This document shows, one piece after another, positions 42,200 through 51,384 of a stretch of 64,000 bases of DNA. The DNA is taken from assembly GCF_043876835.1 (NCBI RefSeq), contig NZ_JBAWJZ010000006.1, positions 1 through 64,000 on the forward strand, written 5' to 3'. A model generated the notes under the pieces. The model made no database searches. It was given only the letters and a program-made list of their open reading frames with translations, and had not been told where the DNA came from. The DNA comes from Yeosuana sp043876835. Lineage in GTDB: Bacteria; Bacteroidota; Bacteroidia; Flavobacteriales; Flavobacteriaceae. Numbering within the stretch: position 1 is the first letter of the stretch; every line of letters starts with the position of its first letter. Position numbers and translations under genes: made by a program.

Positions 42200-43636
42200 A
42201 TGAGTTCTGAAAATTCTACTACAAAATGGGGGCAATTCATTCCTCTTGTCTCAGTTTTCTTTTTTTGGGGATTTGTTGCTGCCAGTAACGATATTCTAAT
42301 TCCAGTATTTAAAAAAGCATTTGATTTAACGCAGGGTCAAAGTCAGCTAGTTTCCCTGGCATTTTATATAGCTTATACTGTTGGTTCCCTTATTTATATG
42401 GGAATTTCTATTTTAATAAAGAAAGATATTGTTAATACAATAGGTTATAAAAATGGTCTTGTATTAGGACTTGTTATTTCTGCATTGGGAACATTATTGT
42501 TTTATCCAGCTGCAAATACTGGTTCATTTGCTTTAATGTTATCAGGTTTGTTCATTGTGGCTTTAGGGTTTTCACTACAACAAACCGTTGCCAATCCATT
42601 GGCTATCGCGCTTGGACCAATTTCTACGGGTTCACAACGTTTAACTTTAGCAGGAGGAATCAATAATTTTGGGACAACCATTGGACCACTAATTGTAAGT
42701 TTTGCCATTTTTGGAACCTCAATAGGAAAAACAACCAATATGAGTATTGAAAGTGTTAAAATACCATATTTGGTTTTAGGTTTGGCATTTCTACTTGTTG
42801 CAGTATTATTGAAATTTTCATCAATACCCGATAAACCAGAAGCAATTGTAGAAAAAGAAGGAAGCACAGGATTAGAAAGATCTTCTGCATTAAAATATCC
42901 ACAATTAGTCTTAGGAATGATCGGTATATTTGTTTATGTAGGTGTTGAAGTTTCTACTGCTAGTAATTTACCTGCTTATATGGAACACAACTTAGGTTTT
43001 GCTATATCAGATATTGCACCCTATATTTCGTTGTATTGGGCAAGTTTAATGATAGGAAGATGGACTGGTGCTGTTGAAGCTTTTACAAATGATATTAGTC
43101 TTCGTAAAATATTACGTTTTATTGCTCCATATCTTGCGTTTGGAGTGTTTTTAGCCGTAAATGCAATAGCAAAACATAATTTGACCCCTTTTTATGTTTA
43201 CGCTTTGATTATTTTGGTGTTAATAGCAGCCGATATTGCGAGTAAAGGAAATCCAGCTAGAATGTTATTTATATTTTCGCTTTTAGGAATTATGGCCTTA
43301 GCTGTTGGAATGTCTAATGATGGAATGGTTAGTGTTTATGCTTTTACAAGTGTAGGTTTGTTCTGTAGTACCTTATGGCCTTGTATTTTTACATTGGCTG
43401 TTAGTGGTTTAGGTAATAACACAAGTCAAGGAAGTAGTTTTTTAATTATGATGATTATGGGTGGAGGTATAGTAAGTTGGCTACAAGGATATGTTTCAGA
43501 AAGTATAGGTATTCATGCTAGTTATATAGTTGGAGTATTTTGTTTTGCATATTTGGCCTTTTATGCATGGAGAGTTAAAGGTATTTTAAGAGCCCAAGGT
43601 ATTAGTTTTGATGAAAAAATTACTGGAGGACATTAA
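42200..43636 (+). CDS. MFS sugar transporter of the FHS (fucose permease-like) family
   Basis: A 478-residue permease with 12 predicted helices. The early FFFWGFVAASNDILIPVFKK and QTVANPLAIALGP near residue 128 are typical of the FHS branch, which includes FucP and flavobacterial N-acetylglucosamine or glucose/galactose importers. The C-terminal half contains SLYWASLMIGRWTGA. The sugar cannot be decided from sequence. An exported SGNH hydrolase gene follows after 38 bp and may act in the same sugar pathway. Confidence 0.87.
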   Translation: MSSENSTTKWGQFIPLVSVFFFWGFVAASNDILIPVFKKAFDLTQGQSQLVSLAFYIAYTVGSLIYMGISILIKKDIVNTIGYKNGLVLGLVISALGTLLFYPAANTGSFALMLSGLFIVALGFSLQQTVANPLAIALGPISTGSQRLTLAGGINNFGTTIGPLIVSFAIFGTSIGKTTNMSIESVKIPYLVLGLAFLLVAVLLKFSSIPDKPEAIVEKEGSTGLERSSALKYPQLVLGMIGIFVYVGVEVSTASNLPAYMEHNLGFAISDIAPYISLYWASLMIGRWTGAVEAFTNDISLRKILRFIAPYLAFGVFLAVNAIAKHNLTPFYVYALIILVLIAADIASKGNPARMLFIFSLLGIMALAVGMSNDGMVSVYAFTSVGLFCSTLWPCIFTLAVSGLGNNTSQGSSFLIMMIMGGGIVSWLQGYVSESIGIHASYIVGVFCFAYLAFYAWRVKGILRAQGISFDEKITGGH

Positions 43637-43674
43637 ATTTTTTTCAAGAGTTTTATTTAAATAGCCTTTGTGTT

Positions 43675-44364
43675 ATGAAGTATTTTAAGTTTATTTTATT
43701 AGCTGTTTTTTTGCTAATTGTGAATCAAAATGCCAATGCTCAAGATTGGGCAAATCTTCAAAAATTTCAAAATGAAAACAATCAGTTAATGAATTCAGGT
43801 GTTAAAGAGAATTCCGTTGTTTTTATGGGGAATTCAATCACTGAAAGCTGGCTGACATTTCATCCAGAATTTTTTGAAGGAAAGCCGTATATAAATAGAG
43901 GAATTAGCGGACAAACAACGTCGCAAATGTTGTTGCGTTTCAGGCAAGACGTTATAAATTTAAAACCTTCCGTTGTAGTTATTTTAGCGGGTATAAATGA
44001 TATTGCTCAAAACACAGGACCAATTTCTATAGAAATGATTGCAGAAAACATTAAATCTATGGCAGAACTAGCAATGGTAAATCACATTAAAGTTGTGTTG
44101 TGTTCTGTTCTTCCCGCTATAGATTTTTCATGGAGACCAGGTTTAGAACCTGCTGAAAAAATAATAAAACTTAATAGTCTTATAGAAACTTATGCTAATG
44201 CAAAAAACATTGTTTATGTAGATTATTTTTCTGCTATGGTAGATTCATCTAAAGGACTGAAAAAGGATTTGGGATTAGATACTGTACATCCAAACAAAAA
44301 TGGGTACTTAATAATGGAACCGCTTTTAGAAAAAGAATTAAAAAAAATCTTTAATCAAAATTAA
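43675..44364 (+). CDS. Exported SGNH/GDSL hydrolase
   Basis: A 229-residue esterase-type protein with a signal peptide (residues 1-22, ending NANA). Block I VFMGNSITESW contains the nucleophile Ser, block II is NRGISGQTTSQ, block III is LAGINDIAQ, and block V DTVHPNKNG contains the catalytic Asp and His. It resembles platelet-activating-factor acetylhydrolase-like esterases that deacetylate sugars. Position behind a sugar permease supports a role in carbohydrate deacetylation. Confidence 0.9.
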   Translation: MKYFKFILLAVFLLIVNQNANAQDWANLQKFQNENNQLMNSGVKENSVVFMGNSITESWLTFHPEFFEGKPYINRGISGQTTSQMLLRFRQDVINLKPSVVVILAGINDIAQNTGPISIEMIAENIKSMAELAMVNHIKVVLCSVLPAIDFSWRPGLEPAEKIIKLNSLIETYANAKNIVYVDYFSAMVDSSKGLKKDLGLDTVHPNKNGYLIMEPLLEKELKKIFNQN

Positions 44365-44933
44365 AAAGCGTTAAAAACTTTTTCTTTTATAACTTTCCAT
44401 TCTTCTTCTAACATACCATAACAGCAGGTGTTTCGCTTGAAGCCATCTTTTAAGTAAACATTCTTCCGCAAAATGCCTTCAAGCTTACAGCCCAATTTTT
44501 CAACAGCTTTTCTTGAACGAATATTACGCTCGTCAATTCTGAATTCAACTTTTTCAAAATTAAGGGTTTCAAATGCATAAGATAACATTAAAAATTTTGT
44601 ATGCGTGTTCAAGCCAGTTCCCTGAAACTCTCTGCCAATCCAAGTTGATCCAATTTCTAGAACCTTATAATTCCAATTAATATTCATATAGCGTGTACAG
44701 CCGGCATATGTGTTTTTGGTTTTATCAAAAATTATAAATGGAATAGCCTTTTTATGATAATAAGCATCTACGGCAATTTCTACATATTCTTTTAATTTTT
44801 CTGGGGTTGAAATATCACTGGGAGAATATTGTATTAAGTTTTCTTGTTGGGCTATTGGCAATAAATGTTTGTAATTACTTAAATCAAGCAATGATAATTT
44901 TACACGGTCATTTTCTAATGTTGGAACTTTCAT
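44361..44933 (-). CDS. GNAT-family N-acetyltransferase (RimJ/RimL-like)
   Basis: A 190-residue GNAT protein. It has the acetyl-CoA region GSTWIGREFQGTGLNTHTKFLML near residue 92 and the family ending EKLGCKLEGILRKNVYLKDG. Proteins of this type acetylate ribosomal proteins, amino acids or other amines; the substrate here is unknown. It overlaps the convergent SGNH hydrolase gene by 4 bp. Confidence 0.9.
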   Translation of the reverse strand: MKVPTLENDRVKLSLLDLSNYKHLLPIAQQENLIQYSPSDISTPEKLKEYVEIAVDAYYHKKAIPFIIFDKTKNTYAGCTRYMNINWNYKVLEIGSTWIGREFQGTGLNTHTKFLMLSYAFETLNFEKVEFRIDERNIRSRKAVEKLGCKLEGILRKNVYLKDGFKRNTCCYGMLEEEWKVIKEKVFNAF

Positions 44934-45011
44934 AATTCGCTCTAATCAAAGATTCATATTAAGCTTTGGTTTTGTACTTTTACATTTCAGATTTAAAAAT
45001 ACATTATTTAT

Positions 45012-45437
45012 ATGGAATTAAATAAAGAAGCTGTTTTAGCTGAAGCAAATTCTGCATGTAAAGGGACTTTAATGGAAACTTTAAATATTGAAGTTGTTGA
45101 TTATGGAAGTGATTTTTTGACAGCTAAAATGCCTGTAAACTCAAGAGTATATCAACCAGATGGTGTTCTTCATGGTGGTGCAACAGCAGCTTTAGCTGAA
45201 AGTGTTGGAAGTTTTGCTTCACATATTTTTGTTGATACAGATGAATTTTTTGTTCGTGGTATAGAAATCACAGCCAATCATTTAAAAAGTGTTACAGAAG
45301 GTTTTGTTTATGCTAAGGCAACCTTTTTGCATAAAGGAAGGACTACACAATTACTAGATATTAAAATAACTGATGATTTTGATAATTTGATATCGGTTTG
45401 CAGATTATCAACCATTTCATTACCAAAAAAGAAATAG
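45012..45437 (+). CDS. PaaI-type hotdog thioesterase, possibly the menaquinone DHNA-CoA thioesterase
   Basis: A 141-residue hotdog-fold thioesterase with the family core QPDGVLHGGATAALAESVGSFAS near residue 50. It lies 17 bp upstream of menF, which is followed by menD. Menaquinone synthesis needs a thioesterase to release 1,4-dihydroxy-2-naphthoate from CoA, and hotdog proteins do this in other bacteria. The MenI role is therefore a reasonable inference; generic phenylacetate-type activity is the alternative. Confidence 0.85.
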   Translation: MELNKEAVLAEANSACKGTLMETLNIEVVDYGSDFLTAKMPVNSRVYQPDGVLHGGATAALAESVGSFASHIFVDTDEFFVRGIEITANHLKSVTEGFVYAKATFLHKGRTTQLLDIKITDDFDNLISVCRLSTISLPKKK

Positions 45438-45454
45438 ATTTGTTTACTTCTGAT

Positions 45455-46561
45455 ATGTTTTTTGAAACCATTCAAAAACAATTTAAAAATAAATTACCAT
45501 TTGTAGCTTATAGAAAGCCTAATACATTAGAAATTAAGGCGCTTTTACAATTCAATGATGACATTCATTATGTTGAAAGTTATAGTGAAGTTGGTTTTGT
45601 TTTTGCACCATTTGATGATTCGGAAAAAGGAATTTTAATGCCTTTGGAAAGTGCTGATAAAATTGAAACTTCATATTTTGATAAAGCTCAGGAGAAATCT
45701 AAAAAAAGTATTTTTTATTTAAATCAAGAAGATAAACAACAACATATTAAACTTATAGAAAAAGGAATAAATTCAATAAAAAACAATCTTTTTCAAAAAG
45801 TAGTGTTGTCAAGAAAAGAAACAGTAAGCGTTTCAGAATTTAATCTTATCGACATTTTTAAGAATCTTTTAAATAATTATCCGCTTGCTTTTGTTTATTG
45901 TTGGTATCATCCAAAAATTGGGTTATGGTTAGGAGCTACACCAGAGACCTTAATGAAAATTGAAGGCAATCAATTTTCAATGATGGCATTGGCAGGCACA
46001 CAAGAATATAAAGGAACTTTAGATGTGTTTTGGGAAGATAAAGAAAAACGCGAACAGCAAATTGTAACCGATTTTATTATTGCTAATCTTGAATCTTTAG
46101 TGCAAAAACTACAAGTGTCTGAAGTTGAAACGGTTAAAGCTGGTAATTTGGTGCATTTAAAAACCATGATAAAAGCCAGTTTAAAACTTGAAACATTTAA
46201 TTTGAAGCATATTCTGTCTGTTTTACATCCTACACCAGCTGTTTGTGGCATGCCTAAAGTCCCTTCAAAGAGATTCATATTAGATAATGAACCTTACAAT
46301 CGTGAGTTTTATACCGGTTATTTGGGTGAACTTAATTTTGAAAATAAGATTAGTCCAAAATCAAGTAAAAGAAATATAGAAAACAGAGCTTATTCAATTA
46401 CTAAAAAAAGCAGTCAGTTGTATGTAAATTTACGTTGTATGCAAATTAAAGATAATAAAGCTTTGATTTATATAGGTGGAGGCATTACAGAAGCCTCTAA
46501 TTCTGAAAAGGAATGGGAGGAAACCGTTTCAAAATCAAGGGTGATTAAAAACATTTTGTAA
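45455..46561 (+). CDS. menF: Isochorismate synthase MenF
   Basis: Converts chorismate to isochorismate, the entry to menaquinone synthesis. The ATG at 45455 is chosen (368 residues); an upstream TTG would overlap the thioesterase gene by 40 bp. The chorismate-binding domain is clear: KVVLSRKE near residue 114, GATPETLMKIEG, LAGTQEYKG, HLKTMIKA, LHPTPAVCGMPK and the C-terminal IYIGGGITEASNSEKEWEE. It is the middle gene of the thioesterase-menF-menD group. Confidence 0.93.
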   Translation: MFFETIQKQFKNKLPFVAYRKPNTLEIKALLQFNDDIHYVESYSEVGFVFAPFDDSEKGILMPLESADKIETSYFDKAQEKSKKSIFYLNQEDKQQHIKLIEKGINSIKNNLFQKVVLSRKETVSVSEFNLIDIFKNLLNNYPLAFVYCWYHPKIGLWLGATPETLMKIEGNQFSMMALAGTQEYKGTLDVFWEDKEKREQQIVTDFIIANLESLVQKLQVSEVETVKAGNLVHLKTMIKASLKLETFNLKHILSVLHPTPAVCGMPKVPSKRFILDNEPYNREFYTGYLGELNFENKISPKSSKRNIENRAYSITKKSSQLYVNLRCMQIKDNKALIYIGGGITEASNSEKEWEETVSKSRVIKNIL

Positions 46562-46585
46562 TAGGTTTTTATAAAGCCTATTTCT

Positions 46586-46593
46586 TATTTTTG
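46586..46593 (+). promoter_or_regulatory. Bacteroidota -7 box before menD
   Basis: TATTTTTG matches TAnnTTTG and ends 17 bp before the menD start. It lies in the 49-bp gap behind menF, so menD may have its own promoter besides read-through. No -33 TTG was recognised. Confidence 0.4.
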
Positions 46594-46610
46594 CTATAGA
46601 AAAAATAATC

Positions 46611-48371
46611 ATGATATATCCCAAAATCCCTCTTGCTCAAACTGTAATTCAACTTTGTAAGGTAAAAAACATTCAGCATATTGTAATTTCACCCGGAAGC
46701 AGAAATGCACCTTTGACAATTGGGTTTACAAACGATTCTTATTTTAAATGCTACAGTATTGTAGATGAACGTTGTGCGGCATTTTTTGCATTGGGAATTG
46801 CTCAAAAAATCAAACATCCTGTAGCTGTTTTATGTACATCTGGTAGTGCTATGTTAAATTACTATCCAGCAATTTCAGAAGCTTTTTATAGTGATATTCC
46901 TTTAGTGGTTTTATCATCAGACAGACCAAAACATTTAATTGATATTGGTGACGGACAGACTATTAACCAAAAATATGTATTTGCAAACCACATTTTACAT
47001 TCGGCTAATTTAAAACTAGATTTAAAAGACGAGAAAAATATTCCTGTTACTGAAGATCTTCCAATTATGAAAAATTTGGAAGATAAACTAGAGCGTTTTT
47101 TAGGGTTTCAAAAAGACATTCAAACACATAATGAATTTGAGATTAACACTGCAATTAACACAGCAATAATTAGTAAAGGTCCTGTTCATATTAACATTCC
47201 TTTTGATGAACCACTTTATGAAACCGTCGAAAAACTGAGTGTTGAACCTAAAGAAATAGAAATTCCAACAAAGTATAAGCCTATTGATTCTTATACTATG
47301 CAAGAGTGTTATGAATATTGGAATTCTGCTTCAAAAAAAATGATTTTGGTAGGGGTTAATGGACCCAACGAAATTGAACAGAAGTGGTTAAATGAAATTA
47401 CAAAAGATGATAGTGTTATTGTATTTACAGAAACTTTATCAAATCTTCATGATGATAGTTTTTTTCCTAGTATTGATCAACTAATAGCACCATTAACCGA
47501 AGATGAAAAAAAGCAATTGCAACCTGAAGTTTTATTGACTTTTGGAGGATTAATAGTTTCAAAAAAAATTAAGGCCTTTTTAAGAAAATTTCAACCTAAA
47601 CATCATTGGCATGTTGATAAGAAAAGGGCTAATGACACTTTTTTCTGTTTAAGCCTTCATATAGAAGCAACACCAAATCAGTTTTTCGAAGCACTATTGC
47701 CAAAAATAACACACTATGTAAAAAGTGATTATAAAGAAATTTGGACTTTGGTTAAACAAAATAGATTGTTAAAGCATGATTTATACATAAAAAAAATCCC
47801 TTTTTCAGATTTTAAAGTTTTTGATATTCTGCTAAAATCAATTCCTAATGATTATGCTTTTCAAGTAGGTAACAGTTCTGCTGTAAGATATACGCAATTG
47901 TTCAATTTAAATAAAACACTTGAAGTTTATTGTAATAGAGGAACAAGTGGAATAGATGGCAGTACAAGTACATCAATAGGATTTGCTGTAGCTAGTAAAA
48001 AACCAACTATTTTCATAACGGGTGATTTAAGTTTTTTATATGATAGTAACGGATTATGGAACAATTATATTCCTAATAATTTTAGAATCATTGTAGTAAA
48101 TAATCAAGGTGGAGGTATTTTTAGAATTTTACCAGGTCAAAAAAACACACAAAATTTTGATGATTACTTCGAAACAAAGCACAATTTAAATGCTAAACAC
48201 TTAAGTAGAATGTATGGTTTTGAGTATTTAAGTGCCAAAACGGAAAGACAATTAAAAAACAAACTGCAGTTTTTTTATTTAGATTCAGAAACTCCTAAAT
48301 TACTTGAAGTATTTACTCCAAGAACAGTTAATGATGAAGTTCTTTTGAAATATTTTGACTTTTTAGCTTAA
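46611..48371 (+). CDS. menD: SEPHCHC synthase MenD
   Basis: A thiamine-diphosphate enzyme of 586 residues that joins isochorismate and 2-oxoglutarate in menaquinone synthesis. The start is fixed by IPLAQTVIQLCKVKNIQHIVISPGSRNAPLT, where the family begins. Further marks are LCTSGSAMLNYYPAISEA near residue 76, RGTSGIDGSTSTSIG near 446 and the metal-binding GDLSFLYDSNGLW near 470. Length is normal. Confidence 0.96.
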   Translation: MIYPKIPLAQTVIQLCKVKNIQHIVISPGSRNAPLTIGFTNDSYFKCYSIVDERCAAFFALGIAQKIKHPVAVLCTSGSAMLNYYPAISEAFYSDIPLVVLSSDRPKHLIDIGDGQTINQKYVFANHILHSANLKLDLKDEKNIPVTEDLPIMKNLEDKLERFLGFQKDIQTHNEFEINTAINTAIISKGPVHINIPFDEPLYETVEKLSVEPKEIEIPTKYKPIDSYTMQECYEYWNSASKKMILVGVNGPNEIEQKWLNEITKDDSVIVFTETLSNLHDDSFFPSIDQLIAPLTEDEKKQLQPEVLLTFGGLIVSKKIKAFLRKFQPKHHWHVDKKRANDTFFCLSLHIEATPNQFFEALLPKITHYVKSDYKEIWTLVKQNRLLKHDLYIKKIPFSDFKVFDILLKSIPNDYAFQVGNSSAVRYTQLFNLNKTLEVYCNRGTSGIDGSTSTSIGFAVASKKPTIFITGDLSFLYDSNGLWNNYIPNNFRIIVVNNQGGGIFRILPGQKNTQNFDDYFETKHNLNAKHLSRMYGFEYLSAKTERQLKNKLQFFYLDSETPKLLEVFTPRTVNDEVLLKYFDFLA

Positions 48372-48465
48372 TTAACAAAAAATTAATGTGACTTTTTTAT
48401 TTGTTTGTTTCATAATAGTTATATTTAAAATTACTTAATTTATTATAAAACTTAAAACATTTATT

Positions 48466-48804
48466 ATGAGCAAAAGAGATGAGTTAATTGCAAAATATGC
48501 AGCTGATTTAAAAGAAAAATGTGGGATTACTGCAGATATGGATTTATTAACTAAAGTTACTATTGGTTGCGGACCATCAATTTATAATGCTGATTCTTCA
48601 ACAGTTTCCGGTACTGATGAGTCTGAATTAGCAACTGTAAAAAATAATTTTTTAATTAAAAAACTTGGATTAAAAGACAGTGCTGATTTAGATAAGGGTA
48701 TTGCTTCAGTTATGGAAACATACGGTAAGTCAAATAGAAATAAATATAGGGTAGTAGTTTATTATTTATTAACTAAACATTTCAAAAAAGAATCAGTTTA
48801 TTAA
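48466..48804 (+). CDS. DUF2853-family small protein
   Basis: A 112-residue protein beginning MSKRDELIAKYAADLKEKCG and ending GKSNRNKYRVVVYYLLTKHF. I recognise it as DUF2853, a compact helical cytoplasmic family without known function. It lies 94 bp behind menD with its own terminator, so it may be expressed separately. Confidence 0.85.
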   Translation: MSKRDELIAKYAADLKEKCGITADMDLLTKVTIGCGPSIYNADSSTVSGTDESELATVKNNFLIKKLGLKDSADLDKGIASVMETYGKSNRNKYRVVVYYLLTKHFKKESVY

Positions 48805-48830
48805 TAATTGCTGAAATATAATATTTTAAA

Positions 48831-48856
48831 GCGTTGCAATATAGCAACGCTTTTTT
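48831..48856 (+). terminator. Terminator behind the DUF2853 gene
   Basis: GCGTTGC and GCAACGC form a 7-bp stem with an AATATA loop, followed by six T. It lies 26 bp after the stop. Confidence 0.85.
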
Positions 48857-48878
48857 ATTTAAAAAACATGAATATCAT

Positions 48879-48886
48879 TACCTTTG
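48879..48886 (+). promoter_or_regulatory. Bacteroidota -7 box just before the cvfB start
   Basis: TACCTTTG matches TAnnTTTG exactly and ends 4 bp before the ATG at 48891. With a usual start 5-8 bp downstream the message would be leaderless or nearly so. Confidence 0.5.
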
Positions 48887-48890
48887 CAGC

Positions 48891-49721
48891 ATGATACATT
48901 TAGGGCAAACAAACACATTAGAAATTATTAGGGAAGCAGTACAAGGTCTTTATATTGCAGATGAAGAAGGCAATGAAGTATTGTTGCCAAACAGATATGT
49001 TCCAGAAGCTTTTAAAATTTGGGACAAAATAGATGTGTTTGTGTATTTAGATAACGAAGAGCGACTAGTTGCAACTACAGATAAACCTTATATTAAATTG
49101 CATGATTTTGCTTTATTGCGATGTAATCAAGTAACCGATTATGGTGCTTTTTTAGATTGGGGATTGGTTAAAGAACTTTTTTGCCCTTTTAAAGAACAGG
49201 CCTTTAAAATGAAACCCGGCGGATGGTATTTGGTATATTGCTACCTTGATGAAAAAACCAATAGGTTAGTGGCCACTAGTAAAACAAATAACTTTCTGGA
49301 TAACAAAAACCTAACTGTTAATGAGTTTGATGAGGTAGATTTAATAGTTTCTCATCCTTCAGAAATTGGTATGAATGTAATAGTAAATAAAGTTCATACA
49401 GGGCTAATTTATAAAGATTCCATATTTAAAGATTTAAGTATTGGCGATAGATTAAAAGGAATTGTAAAGAAAATAAGACCAGGAAATAAATTGGATATTT
49501 CTTTAGGTCAAATAGGCTACAGAAATATAGAGCCTAATGCAGATTTAATCATGCATGAGTTGCACGATAATGGAGGTTACCTAAATCTTACAGACAAATC
49601 TGATCCAGAAACTATTAAAGATGCACTTCAAATGAGTAAAAAGAATTTTAAAAAAGCTGTAGGTACTCTATATAAACAACGTCTTATTGAAATAAAAGAA
49701 GACGGAATTTATTTACTATAA
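48891..49721 (+). CDS. cvfB: CvfB-like S1 RNA-binding protein
   Basis: A 276-residue protein from the ATG at 48891. A longer frame begins with TTG inside the upstream terminator and is rejected. It carries three S1-type OB domains (about 1-65, 66-135, 140-210) and a C-terminal winged helix (LQMSKKNFKKAVGTLYKQRLIEI). This is the CvfB/YitL layout; CvfB binds RNA and affects virulence regulators in Staphylococcus. It lies 12 bp before mnmE and is probably co-transcribed with it. Confidence 0.88.
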   Translation: MIHLGQTNTLEIIREAVQGLYIADEEGNEVLLPNRYVPEAFKIWDKIDVFVYLDNEERLVATTDKPYIKLHDFALLRCNQVTDYGAFLDWGLVKELFCPFKEQAFKMKPGGWYLVYCYLDEKTNRLVATSKTNNFLDNKNLTVNEFDEVDLIVSHPSEIGMNVIVNKVHTGLIYKDSIFKDLSIGDRLKGIVKKIRPGNKLDISLGQIGYRNIEPNADLIMHELHDNGGYLNLTDKSDPETIKDALQMSKKNFKKAVGTLYKQRLIEIKEDGIYLL

Positions 49722-49733
49722 GCCCTTTTAACC

Positions 49734-51122
49734 ATGATATATCAAGATACTATAGTGGCTTTAGCAACCCCTTCTGGTGCGGGTGCCATTGCCGTTATAA
49801 GATTATCTGGAAAAGATGCTATAACAATTGCGGAAAAACATTTTAATTCAGTTTCTGGAAAACATTTAAGTAAGCAAGCAACACATACTATACATTTAGG
49901 ACACATTATTGATGGTAATAAAACTATTGATGAGGTGTTGGTTTCGGTTTTTAAAAACCCCAATTCTTACACAGGTGAAAATGTTGTTGAAATTTCGTGC
50001 CATGGATCTCATTACATTCAGCAAGAAATCATTCAATTATTTCTTCGAAACGGTTGCAGAATGGCATCAGCTGGAGAGTTTACGCTTCGAGCTTTTTTAA
50101 ATGGAAAATTAGATTTAAGTCAAGCAGAAGCAGTTGCAGATTTAATTGCCAGTGATAACGAAGCGTCCCATCAAATAGCCATGCAGCAAATGCGTGGAGG
50201 ATTTTCTTCTGAAATAGCTAAACTTCGCGAAGAACTTTTAAATTTTGCTTCTTTAATTGAGCTAGAACTTGATTTTGCTGAAGAAGATGTTAAATTTGCT
50301 GATAGAACTCAATTTAAAGCCTTAATAGAACGAATTACCTTTGTGTTAAAACGATTAATAGATTCTTTTGCTGTTGGTAACGTAATAAAAAATGGCATTC
50401 CTGTGGCCATAGTTGGAGAACCTAACGTAGGAAAATCAACACTTTTAAATGCATTATTAAATGAAGAACGAGCCATTGTTTCTGAAATTGCAGGGACAAC
50501 AAGAGATACCATTGAAGATGAAATTTCAATAGGAGGTATTGGATTTCGTTTTATTGATACAGCTGGTATTAGGGAAACTAAAGATGTGGTTGAAAGTATA
50601 GGTATTAAAAAAACATTTGAGAAAATTGATCAAGCTCAAGTTGTTATTTATTTATTTGATAGTACTCAGTTTAAAGTTCATAGCACAGAATTTAAAGTAG
50701 AACTTGAAAAAATTAAAAACAAATATCCTCAGAAACCACTCTTAGTTATTGCTAATAAAATAGATCAAATCAACGATTCCCAAATTGAAATGATGAAAGC
50801 TGAAATTCCTGAAATCATGTTATTGTCAGCTAAAACTGGGTTTGGTGTAGAACAATTAACTAATTCACTTCTCAAATTAATCAATACGGGTGCTTTAAGA
50901 AATAATGAAACCATCATCACCAATTCTCGTCATTATGATGCGCTTTTAAAAGCTTTTGAAGAAATTCAAAAGGTAAAAAATGGATTAGATACAGGTCTTT
51001 CAGGGGATTTAATGGCAATCGACATTCGTCAATCCTTATATCATTTTGGTGAAATCACTGGCGAGATTACCAACGATGATTTACTAGGAAATATTTTTGC
51101 TAATTTCTGCATCGGGAAGTAA
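49734..51122 (+). CDS. mnmE: tRNA modification GTPase MnmE
   Basis: With MnmG it installs the cmnm5U modification at the wobble position of certain tRNAs. The 462 residues show the N-terminal tetrahydrofolate-binding domain (TIVALATPSGAGAIAVIRLSG), a helical domain, and an inserted G domain with G1 GEPNVGKST at 228-236, DTAGIRET (G3) and NKID (G4). The C-terminal CIGK motif, essential for modification, is intact. mnmE 3' ends serve as integration sites for genomic islands in other bacteria, and a gene-poor scar follows here. Confidence 0.97.
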   Translation: MIYQDTIVALATPSGAGAIAVIRLSGKDAITIAEKHFNSVSGKHLSKQATHTIHLGHIIDGNKTIDEVLVSVFKNPNSYTGENVVEISCHGSHYIQQEIIQLFLRNGCRMASAGEFTLRAFLNGKLDLSQAEAVADLIASDNEASHQIAMQQMRGGFSSEIAKLREELLNFASLIELELDFAEEDVKFADRTQFKALIERITFVLKRLIDSFAVGNVIKNGIPVAIVGEPNVGKSTLLNALLNEERAIVSEIAGTTRDTIEDEISIGGIGFRFIDTAGIRETKDVVESIGIKKTFEKIDQAQVVIYLFDSTQFKVHSTEFKVELEKIKNKYPQKPLLVIANKIDQINDSQIEMMKAEIPEIMLLSAKTGFGVEQLTNSLLKLINTGALRNNETIITNSRHYDALLKAFEEIQKVKNGLDTGLSGDLMAIDIRQSLYHFGEITGEITNDDLLGNIFANFCIGK

Positions 51123-51244
51123 TTTCACAAAATACCACAAACCAAATCAACTACCCAATTATAAATGGATAAAAATTATTGTTTTTAATATATAATGATG
51201 TCAGCATAAGATAGTTTAGAAGTATAGTATAAAAATTTTTCTGC

Positions 51245-51355
51245 TTAATAATCAAGGTTAGGATTTTGCTTACGCCAGTTCGTTACACTCGTGTCCGAAG
51301 GAAAATCAGTAGCTAACAAACGAGCAACTAAAGTTGGTTTAGCTAAAACTAACAT
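51245..51355 (-). CDS. Unassigned 36-codon open frame, possibly part of a dispersed repeat
   Basis: The leftward frame reads MLVLAKPTLVARLLATDF, then PSDTSVTNWRKQNPNLDY and TAA. The composition is protein-like (few rare codons, one Trp), but I recognise no family. The sequence just upstream (GTACACAACAATGGC-like on the leftward strand) resembles intergenic repeats in Bacteroidota. It may be a remnant of a larger gene or part of such a repeat. Confidence 0.3.
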   Translation of the reverse strand: MLVLAKPTLVARLLATDFPSDTSVTNWRKQNPNLDY

Positions 51356-51384
51356 TTATTTATAGCCATTGTTGTACACAGTTT

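Noticed and set aside
45398..45454. N-terminal extension of MenF from a TTG at 45398.
   Set aside because: It would overlap the thioesterase gene by 40 bp and adds no conserved sequence; the ATG at 45455 is well placed.
48834..48890. N-terminal extension of the CvfB-like protein from a TTG at 48834.
   Set aside because: The extra codons lie in the terminator of the upstream gene; the ATG at 48891 begins the conserved protein and has a -7 box before it.
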